Below are positions 1 to 6,796 of a stretch of DNA of 10,000 nt, piece by piece. The translations under genes and the position numbers were made by a program. Positions within the stretch are counted from its first letter, which is position 1. Each line of letters begins with the position of its first letter. The notes under the pieces are model-generated. The model worked only from the letters and a program-made list of their open reading frames with translations, searched no databases and was not told where the DNA came from. The stretch is from Chromera velia (Eukaryota; Sar; Chromeraceae), in contig JAHBMJ010002498.1 in assembly GCA_018398765.1 (NCBI GenBank), positions 2,063-12,062 of the forward strand. Reading direction: 5' to 3'.

Positions 1-285
1 GGGGGGCCGCGGTTGGGGTTGGGTGTGGGTGTATCTTTGGATGGGTGTGAGGGGGCCTTCCCCCGTCTGCCCGGGGGAGGGTCCGGCCTTGGGTTGGCCC
101 CCCTCCCCCGCCGCACAACAATCCCCCAGAGGCACACGCACCCCCCCCTCCTGCTTGTGGGGGGAGGAAGGGCCAGCCGCCGTGTCACAGGCGTTTGGGC
201 CCCCCTCCCCCCCAGCCGTGTCGCAGGCGTTTGGTTGTTCACTTGGCCGTCGGACTCCCCTCCTGCTGTCTTCCTGTTGCTGGCT
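1..285. repeat. G/C-run-rich low-complexity segment with a 20-bp direct repeat
   Basis: No gene is supported here. The plus strand begins with several closely spaced G runs (about 14-60), followed by alternating C-runs and G-runs. A 20-bp sequence occurs twice at a spacing of 36 bp (179-198 and 215-234) with one mismatch (A at 187, G at 223), separated by a C-rich spacer. The reading frames that cross it are proline/glycine-rich with no domain character, so I treat it as non-coding or as the far end of the degenerate minus-strand region next to it. Confidence 0.5.
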
Positions 286-634
286 ATTTCTTTCTGTGTC
301 TTGCTGTCGCTGGCTGTGTCTGTCTACATCTGTCTGAATCTGCATCTCTTTGTGTCTGTCTGTGTCTGTCTACGTCTGTCTTTGTCTATCTGTGGCTGCC
401 TGCGTCTGTCTGTGTCTGCCTGTAGCTGTCTGCATCCGCCTCCGGCTTTCTGTATCTCTCTGTCGCTGTCTGTGGCTGTCTGCGTCTGTCTGGTCCTGCC
501 GTCTTTTGCCTGTCTCCGTCTGCGCTTGCACTGCGGCTGCTCTGGTCTGCCTTTTTGCTTTGACGACTGTCCACGTTTGGCTTTCTGTCTGTCTGTCTGT
601 CTGTGCCTGCTTGTGTATCTGTCTGTTCTTGGAT
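286..634. repeat. Degenerate CTGTCT/CTGTGT minisatellite
   Basis: About 350 bp are built from variants of a six-base CTGTCT, CTGTGT or CTGCGT unit on the plus strand (CAGACA on the minus). The pattern blurs around 500-580, then returns as a near-perfect CTGT run at about 588-604. Plus-strand frames across it read as Cys/Leu/Val/Ser repeats and the minus-strand frame as Gln/Thr/Asp/Arg repeats. These are consequences of the repeat and not evidence of protein function. Confidence 0.75.
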
Positions 635-1909
635 CTGAGCTAAGGGTGCCTGAGAAGAGAAGGGAGGGGAATAGGAGGAGGAAGAGGAGGAGGAAGAGGA
701 AGAGGACGAGGAAGAGGAAGATGAAGAGGAAGCGGGGGAAGGAGAGGAAGGTGAGTCAGAACAAGCAGGAGGGGCAGGGCCTGGCATCTCCGACAGCGAG
801 TTCTCGATCCCCTTCTGGAGGGCCTCATCATCCGTCAACCCTGCATTGGGTATGAGGTCGGCTCCGGCTGGGCTGACATTTAGTCGGCAGACTATTGGGG
901 TGATGGATGGCCTTGCCTGCCTATCTGCTCGCTGGTTATCAGGGGGAGTTGTGCAGATGGCTGCCTCTACCATCTTTTTGACTATCTGTGGCGTCTGGGG
1001 CTGTGCGAGCTGCCTCGGGTGCGGGTTCTCTCCCCTCTTCTATCTGGCTCTCCGCTCCTCCCTCTCCTGGATTTCCTTTTCTGCCTCCTCTTCCCATTCT
1101 CTGCGGATTGCTGTCTTGACTCGCGCTCGGCGTTCCCTAGCCTGTCTGATTAGGTCCGCCATCCCTCGTCACAGCCCAGAGGGTCCAAAGGGTCCTTGAA
1201 TCGGAAGGGGGAGGATTGGTGGTGTCTTGGGCGGGGGGGTTAGAAGGGTGTGGACGTCTGCCGTAATGAAGCTAGAGCTGGGTGGCGGCTGCCTTCGTTG
1301 CTCCGCCCTCCACTCCCTCGCTTCCTTCCTCGCCCTTCCAACCGCTTTGGCGTATCCCTTCCTCTCCTCCTCCCACCATTGCGCCCTTTTGATTCGGCCC
1401 TGCTCCACCCGGGGTAGGTCTATCCGGCATGCGTTTGTGGCCAGTGCTGCAGCATCTATCCACCTCCTCTCCTTCTCTTTGTCCCTCCCCACTGGGCCCC
1501 ACGTGCACACTGTGGCTGGCTGGCTGGGTGGAGAGAGCCCAGCTGTTGTCGCTTCCCACGCCCTCCCTGCCGTGGGAAGGGCGGGGTAGTTTTTGTCCGT
1601 CTCATCGGGGGGCCCATCTGGCTGAGAGGTGGACCTATAGAGGGATGCACATGGTGGTTGAGAGTTAGCTGCCCCGCTCGGGGGGGCTCCCTTGGCTGTG
1701 GACAGGCCCACTTCGCTGGCGCCATCTGCCTTACTCTTTGACTGACCTTTTGATGTGTTTCGACGTCCTGGGCGATGGCCGTCAGTGGTTGAAGACGGAG
1801 GAGTAGGCGATGTTGAAGACGGAGGAGGAGACGGTTCAGCTCTCTTATCAGAGAGGTCATGTCGAGACGGGGAAGGAGAAGATTGCTTGTGTTCAGGAGA
1901 CTGCGACAT
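386..1909 (-). pseudogene. Long minus-strand frame broken by two stops; unrecognised, UIM-like motif
   Basis: One reading frame runs from an ATG at 1909-1907 to about 386 and is interrupted only by TGA at 1171-1169 and TAG at 1042-1040. The first segment (246 residues) is Ser/Pro/Thr-rich, then basic and coiled-coil-like, with a WWEEERK stretch. The segment between the stops opens MADLIRQARERRARVK and is a highly charged helix, continuing the same character. The third segment contains TDDEALQKGIENSLSE (835-788), which resembles a ubiquitin-interacting motif but has Gly where Ala is usual. A poly-Ser run of about 19 residues and the CAGACA repeat follow. Protein style continues across both stops, which suggests a decayed gene or a gag-like part of a mobile element. 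An intron removing both stops, or stop readthrough, is possible, but I saw no convincing splice pair. No family is identified. Confidence 0.35.
646..760. repeat. GGA/GAA polypurine tract
   Basis: About 115 bp of nearly pure purine on the plus strand, made of GAGGAA and GAAGAG variants with rare pyrimidines. On the minus strand the same DNA is a run of serine codons inside the broken reading frame 1909-386. Imperfect units indicate an old or slippage-edited trinucleotide expansion. Confidence 0.6.
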
Positions 1910-2200
1910 GGGTGCTGCTCCCTTGCCGAGTCTCGATGGGTTTGTTCAATAGAAATAAAAGCAGCAACGAGGAATTCTATGCTCAATCTGAGTGATGTGT
2001 ATATGTTCGGCCCTGCGTGGCCGCGTATCGGTTGCTCACGCCGCTGGGTTCGGCGGGTCCTTTGGCTCCCCCCACCGGTGTCCACGCTTCCGCGCCCCCG
2101 CGCTCCTTCCAGGAGCAAAGAGAGTGGCAAGCGGACACAGGAACTGGCCCAGCAGAGTGATGCTTGGAAGAGAAACAGACGGAGATGGCAGAGATAATTG
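1910..2200. other. Stretch without supported gene; transition from GC-rich to AT-rich
   Basis: The frame of the broken minus-strand gene is open a few codons upstream of its ATG, up to a TGA near 1945. Beyond that no frame on either strand shows domain character or conservation-like features. Short overlapping frames in both directions here are compositional. Confidence 0.4.
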
Positions 2201-2328
2201 GATGACCAGATCTCCTTTATTTCTCAACCATTTTTCTTCAGAAAACTACGAGCGGGTGTCTTCTTATGTCAGAAGGTAGTGTCTTTTGTGAAACCGTCAG
2301 GTAATAACTTAGGTGAAAACCTAAATTA

Positions 2329-2421
2329 TTTTTTTTATTTTTTTATTTTTGTGCGTCAGTTAGGCTTTGAGCTTCGAACTTGAACTGCCTGCTTCAAAAA
2401 AATAAATAAAAAAATAAAAAG
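2329..2421. repeat. A/T-run inverted repeat
   Basis: A T-rich arm (about 2329-2351, blocks of T separated by single A) is followed about 40 bases later by an A-rich arm (about 2395-2420, blocks of A separated by single T). The two arms can pair imperfectly, enclosing a loop of mixed sequence. A second T-rich block follows at about 2444-2462. It could be a decayed tail or a simple A/T expansion; the sequence does not say which. Confidence 0.45.
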
Positions 2422-2861
2422 TAAAAGTGATTTTGGGTAATTAACTTTTTTATTTTTTTATATATGGGGAGCCTAATCTTTCTACGCAACATTTAATGCT
2501 AGATTCAATGTATCTATGAATACAATAGTCCTAGTAACTACACTGCTTACCAGTGGCTAGGCCAGTGGCCACATTTAGCTACATTGTGACACTCCTAGTG
2601 ACACTCTAGATTCTATGACAGCACTCTAGGTTCTACTTCAAAAGTTGATCAGTCTTTTGCGGTTCAGCTTTAGGTTCAGTCGTCCATAAGGATTGATGAG
2701 TGCCTAGATCATGGGCTAGATATCAGTAGATGAGTCCACATAAATAAATTATTAAATGGTGCTTATTGGTCTAATATAGGTCTATAAACACCGTTAATAT
2801 CAAATTCTAACTCACCATAGTTCACAAGAAATTGACCTCCAAAGTTTAGGAATTTAAAGGT

Positions 2862-3005
2862 CTAAATTCCTTTAGATTCCTAGCTAAATTCCTCTAAATT
2901 CCTGTCTAAATTCCTGTCTAAATTCCTCTAAATTCCTGTCTAAATTCCTGTCTAAATTCCTCTAAATTCCTGTTTAAATTCCTCTAAAATCCTATCTAAA
3001 TTCCT
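2862..3005. repeat. Tandem array of CTAAATTCCT units in a 10-12-12 order
   Basis: Two related units alternate: A is the 10-mer CTAAATTCCT and B is the 12-mer CTAAATTCCTGT. From 2884 the order is A B B A B B A B, then variant copies, so an A-B-B block of 34 bp repeats exactly at 2884-2917 and 2918-2951. Degenerate units flank it on both sides. The left edge contains an inverted repeat, GGAATTTA (2849-2856) and TAAATTCC (2863-2870), with a six-base loop. Confidence 0.85.
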
Positions 3006-3190
3006 AGGTCTTTGCAGGATGGATTTGAATATTTATAACTGAGAAACTGGATCTATTCTTTTGATTTGTTTATCTCGGTACATAAGCTTGAGAAAAGTTC
3101 AGAAATACTATGTGTCTGCAACACTTGCAGCCTGCATAAGATGATGTTTTTTTTTTTTGAAGGAGACGTGACTGTCCTTTTTGTATATAG

Positions 3191-3354
3191 CAGCGTATCA
3201 CGATGCCGCAGACAAGCTAACAGACCAAAAAAATGCAAAGTACAGAAAACAATCAAAGGAAGAGCTCAGAGTCATGCAACGCATAGTCGAAGACCAAGAC
3301 GGACCCCGACACATCGATATGAAGCACTTTAAGAAGGACTTCATTTCGCCATGA
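3191..3354 (+). CDS. Candidate terminal coding exon, unrecognised protein (partial)
   Basis: One plus-strand frame reads YHDAADKLTDQKNAKYRK, continues through an acidic/basic mix (VMQRIVEDQDG, then MKHFKKDFISP) and stops at TGA 3352-3354. It has balanced, helix-like composition, unlike the low-complexity frames around it. The frame closes upstream at a TGA near 3170. A coding reading therefore needs a splice acceptor in between. TTTTTGTATATAG ending at 3190 or the CAG ending at 3193 would serve, both giving a phase-1 start. I found no convincing upstream exon with a matching donor in the AT-rich island, and no initiator ATG in a suitable place. It may be the last exon of a gene whose earlier exons I cannot see, an exon relic, or chance. 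The family is not recognised. Confidence 0.3.
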
Positions 3355-3491
3355 AGTGGCAGAGTCATCAAAGCTGCAAAGGAACGTAGAAGCAATCGCT
3401 CATGACTTTGGGAGCCTGAGGTAGTCATGCGGTGGTCTCTCTGCTCTGTCGAATAGCCATTGCTTTTATCGATCCTTGCTGTACATCCATC

Positions 3492-3527
3492 TCCCTCCCT
3501 CCCTCCCTCCCTCCCTCCCTCCCTCCC
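3492..3527. repeat. (TCCC)9 perfect microsatellite
   Basis: Nine perfect TCCC units without interruption. The minus strand is (GGGA)9, which satisfies the four-G-run rule for quadruplex formation several times over. Frames through it read as Leu-Pro-Pro-Ser or Gly-Gly-Arg-Glu repeats and should not be taken as protein. Confidence 0.95.
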
Positions 3528-3695
3528 ACGTTCCGCGACGGTCCAACAAGCTGGAAGGAACCTACAAGGAGAGAAGTCAAACGTGTCAGAGGGCGAGGAA
3601 GGAGGCAAAACAGGGGGGAGGGCACTGTGACAAGGAAGAAGGAGGAGAGAAGAGAAAAAATCTATGGGCAAACAACAAGGGAAGATTCGGAAACT

Positions 3696-3797
3696 GTGAG
3701 TTTTCTTTTCTTCCGCTTGTTAGTTCCCTGCCTGCTAGGTTCTCATGTTCATGCATGCATGCATGCATGTTTGGTTAATTCTTTTTGCCTCCCACAG
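3696..3797 (+). other. Candidate small plus-strand intron
   Basis: A consensus-like donor (AACT|GTGAGT, intron from 3696) and a strong acceptor (TTTTTGCCTCCCACAG|GAC, ending 3797) bracket 102 bp of pyrimidine-rich DNA. A (CATG)5 palindrome lies inside at 3750-3769. Joining the flanks gives only short lysine/arginine-rich readings that end within 40 bases, so any transcript may be non-coding or a 3' UTR. The pairing of sites is visible; the existence of a transcript is inference. Confidence 0.25.
3750..3769. repeat. (CATG)5 palindromic microsatellite
   Basis: Five perfect CATG units form a fully self-complementary 20-bp sequence. The same word recurs at 9974-9985 (three units) and as single GCATGC sites elsewhere in the window, suggesting that this repeat is a habit of the genome. 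Confidence 0.9.
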
Positions 3798-4262
3798 GAC
3801 GCACTGCAGGAGGCACTTTTTCGATGAGTGGAATTAAGAGAGCTGAGATGAGAGAGCAAAAGATTCAGTAAAGACTCTTCCTAGTCTCTGCTCTCCTAAA
3901 TTTTCTTCGCTTCTTTGCACACATCGCATGACGTTCGAAACGAACAAGATGGAAAAACACAACCATAGAGTCAAACTCAGGGTGTATAAGAAATTTAGAA
4001 ACTTCAAGGAGAAGAAGAGAAAGGAAGAGAAAAGAAAGGAAAAGGAAAGGAAGAAATCGTTCTCTCGATCCCTCCCTTCCTTCATTTCCTTTTTTCTGTT
4101 TCTTTTCTTTTAATTTCTTTCTTCAAGCTAGGAGCGACGACCTCTTTTTTCCCTTTTCCGGCCTCTTTCTGTATTTCTGCAGGAAAGAACCAGAGTGAAC
4201 GAACAGACTTTGTCCATCCATTCTCTTTTGGAACGCTTCAATCAATCAAACGAACGAGAAGG
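3798..4262. other. 3' flank of the membrane-protein gene; low-complexity, no supported gene
   Basis: This contains purine-rich and then pyrimidine-rich low-complexity DNA (about 4005-4060 AAG/GAA words, about 4065-4190 CTTT/CCTT words). A 61-residue plus-strand frame from ATG 3928 (MTFETNKMEKHNHRVK, then a Lys/Glu run) is open but becomes simple sequence. A minus-strand acceptor-like TTCTTTCCTGCAG occurs near 4180, but no donor downstream of the main coding exon matches it. The 3' UTR and polyadenylation site of the minus-strand gene should lie here, although no canonical AATAAA was found. Confidence 0.4.
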
Positions 4263-6034
4263 TCACTGTCCCCCCCTCCCCCTCCATCCTTCACCATGAG
4301 GAGAGGAGAAGCCATGCCTTTCTCTTTCTCCCCTTCCCGCCTCAGGGTCCACTCTCTCTCTCTGACAAACCGACGACTCCCTTTCCTCTTCTTCTCTTTC
4401 TGTCTGCGCTGTTTGCCTGTGAGGCCAATCACATTCTGTCTCCCTCCCCTCTTCTTCATCTTCGTCTTCCTCCTCTTGAATTGCAGCCATCACCATTTCC
4501 TCCTCCCGCCCAAAAGGAGGGGACCCCCGCCCCTCTCCCCCCAGTTCCCAGTCTCGATCAGCCGGAGCTAGGGGGGCCCATTGACCGGAACAAACCCCGG
4601 CAGAGGACCTCCTCCCGTGACCAGAAGGGGCCCCGGCACCTGCTGACCCCCTCCCTCCATAACTTTGAGACCGATCCCAATCTGCCGGGTCTTCGTATGG
4701 GCCCCTTGCGTCATCTTCGTACGTCATGCCGTGACCTTCTACGTAGGCCATGCCGGCGCCTTCTTCAAAAGCCATGCCGGGGCCTTCTTCATAAGCCATG
4801 CCGGGGCCTTCTTCGTAGGCCATGCTGCGGTTTTCCTCGTAGGGCATACCCCCGGAGCCCTGTTCAGCCCCGTACGGGCCCTCCCTTTCCCTTTCCCTTT
4901 CTTCTTCTTGCTGCTGCTGCCCCGGGGGGAAATTCCCGTATGGGTCTGCTGCGTGCTGAGAAGATCTTCTTCTGTCCGCCCCCCCGTAGCGCGAAGGCTG
5001 CCCGTACATTTCGTTCCCCCCTCCGTTGGGGTACCAGCCGGGGTCCCCTGGGCCCCCTCCGTAGTCCTCGTACTCGTTTCCCCCTCCTCCACCCATTCCG
5101 CCACTTCCTCGGGTTCCAATCGACATTCTGTTGCTCCCTCGGGGCCCAGACTGATCCTGACTGGCCACGGGAGGACCCCGGCTTGAAAGGTAGGAATGCC
5201 GGGGCCCTTGATTTTCCTGCCAGTCATATGCAGCATCCCCATATCCTTGCAGGTTGCCGGGGCCCTCTTGAGATCCTACTCGATCCCCCCGTGAAGAGGC
5301 AAAAGAGGGCCTCTCAGGCGAGGGGGGGTACTGACCTCTGTTGTCGTAATTACTTTGTCCCTCAGCCTCTCCATTTGGATGGTATGTGAATCCATTTTCC
5401 TCCATACTCTCTCTCTCCCCTTCCATTCTGCCATCGTAAGTTGCTTGTGCCCTCCAGCCCAAAATCTCATCTTCGTATGATTGCCCTTGATTCGGATCGT
5501 GGGTCGATTCTTCTCGCCCCCCTCGTGTATATGCATGGGGGGGCATTTGTTGGCCACTTCCTCTTCTGGATAGTCTGTTTGAGCGGGTGAATGTTTGGGA
5601 GTGCAAACTGTTAGTTGTCTGATGGGGGGACATTTGGGGCGGGTGAAGGGGACCCTCGCCAGAGGAAATCCTATTGACCGATCGCCCCTGACGAGAAAAA
5701 GAATTTCGCACGGGCTCAACGAGGGCGACGCTTTCGGGCTCAGCGTCATCCTCTCTCTTCCCACTGCCGCACCCACAGCAGGCACCCCAAAAGGATCCCC
5801 CCCCAGCCTTGGGAGCAGAGGGCAGAGCAGACACGCACGCACTGGCAGGGACAGATCGAATGCTTCCCTGGGGGAACATTTCTTCTTGATCACCCCCGGC
5901 GTCATCCTCCAGAACTTCTTCAAGTTGCTGCGGCTCCTGGGGGTCTCTCTCCTCTCCTTCTGCCAGGACAGCCTCGCCTGTCTGCAGCTGTGTTGCGAAC
6001 GGTTGCTGCATCGTGCCTCCGTGTTCCCAGTAGG
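4263..6034 (-). CDS. Exon 5: long disordered cytoplasmic tail with 8-residue repeats
   Basis: Residues 340-928 and TGA at 4265-4263. It begins YWEHGGTMQQPFATQ, followed by an acidic segment (EVLEDDAGGDQEEMF). A cysteine knot-like cluster (FWGACCGCGSGK, 420-431) and a basic Ser/Arg stretch (QGRSVNRISS, LSRRGSG) come next. A Gly/Tyr/Asp-rich region includes a six-glycine run interrupted by Met. After that come QQQQEEEREREREG, seven MAYEEGPG-type repeats (735-790), GRRSSAG, and a C-terminal Glu/Arg-rich tail. Three R-R-x-S/R-R-S-S sites (S498, S686/687, S815/816) fit basophilic kinase consensus. An alternative acceptor at 6152 would add 39 residues. Extensive open frames on the opposite strand here are compositional shadows. 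The last 80 residues are simple sequence, so the true stop could lie elsewhere if an unseen intron exists. Confidence 0.7.
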
Positions 6035-6765
6035 CTGCAGAGAGATGCATGCGTTTATTTTCATACAGAATTCCTTTTTTTTTATTATGATTATTTTTAT
6101 GCAGAGAGAAAATAGATGCATGCTGCATCGTGCCTCCGTGTTCCCAGTAGGCTACAGAGAGGGAGGGAGAAAGAGAGAGAGAGAGGGAGAGAGAGAGAGA
6201 GAGAAACACAAACAACAAGAAGGACTTCATCAATAGTTATGAATGAATTGCCCCCGTTTTGTCTGCATTTGCGTTAATTTCTGCATCTCTTCGATCCATC
6301 GGAAAAGTCAAGTCACTCACAGGCAAGGAAAGTATACCGAACTATGAAAGAGAAGAAGAAACAGAGAGAGAGCGGGAGTTTGGAATGAGTGAAAAGAGAA
6401 AAGACGGTTGGGGGGTGAGGAAAAAAACAGAGAAGTTGACCAGTGGTCGACTGAAAAAAAAAAAGGAAAAAGAAGAAAAAAGCCGGAAGAAGAAGAAGGA
6501 GAGAGAGAGGGGGGCAGAGAGAAGAAGACTGAGCAAGGAAGGAAACAACGAACGAAGGAAAAAAAGTTGAAAGAAAGTGAGGACAGAAGGAAAAAGCAAG
6601 CAGGTACAGGGGGCACAAGGAAAGATTTGACTTCTTGAAAATGAAAAAGAAAAGAAGAAAAACATCAGCAGGCAAGAAAGGCAAGAAAGAAAGAAAGAAA
6701 GAAAGAGAAAGAAAGAGAAAGAAAGAGAAAGAAAGAGAAAGAAAGAGAAAGAAAGAGAAAGAAAG

Positions 6766-6796
<31 letters not shown>

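Larger units (their letters stand above)
2200..3060. other. AT-rich intergenic island
   Basis: Base composition changes sharply near 2200-2290 from GC-rich to AT-rich and changes back near 3060. No frame of useful length is open. The island contains a small hairpin TTAGGT-GAAA-ACCTAA (2309-2324) and A/T-run inverted repeats (about 2329-2421). It also has a short duplicated CAGTGGC (2551-2557 and 2563-2569), several CACTCTAG-like words (about 2588-2632) and the tandem array at 2862-3005. No transposase, terminal inverted repeat or target-site duplication was recognised. Confidence 0.6.

Noticed and set aside
1-60. TTGGGG/TTGGG-like G runs suggesting telomeric repeats
   Set aside because: The runs are irregular and few, with no tandem telomere unit.
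13-855. 280-residue plus-strand frame rich in Cys, Leu, Val and Ser
   Set aside because: Most of it is translation of the CTGTCT minisatellite and of purine/pyrimidine tracts. The codon content is fully explained by the DNA repeat.
3920-3950. GTTCGAAAC word resembling a tRNA B-box
   Set aside because: There is no matching A-box, anticodon arm or acceptor stem around it. The word is a short palindrome.
3928-4113. 61-residue plus-strand frame from an ATG
   Set aside because: The first 25 residues are plausible, but the rest is a Lys/Glu run followed by Phe/Leu from simple sequence. There is no other support.
4183-4314. Plus-strand frame after a TTTCTGTATTTCTGCAG acceptor reading ERTRVNEQTLSIHSLLERF
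   Set aside because: Composition looks protein-like for about 30 residues, but it soon becomes a Pro/Leu repeat and stops. It overlaps the 3' end of exon 5, and no donor upstream pairs with it.
4481-5389. 302-residue plus-strand frame opposite exon 5, and an overlapping 173-residue frame
   Set aside because: They are antisense to the repetitive coding exon. The apparent repeats (such as GLLHKPC-type units) are the reverse of the octapeptide array, and no independent start or splice support was seen.
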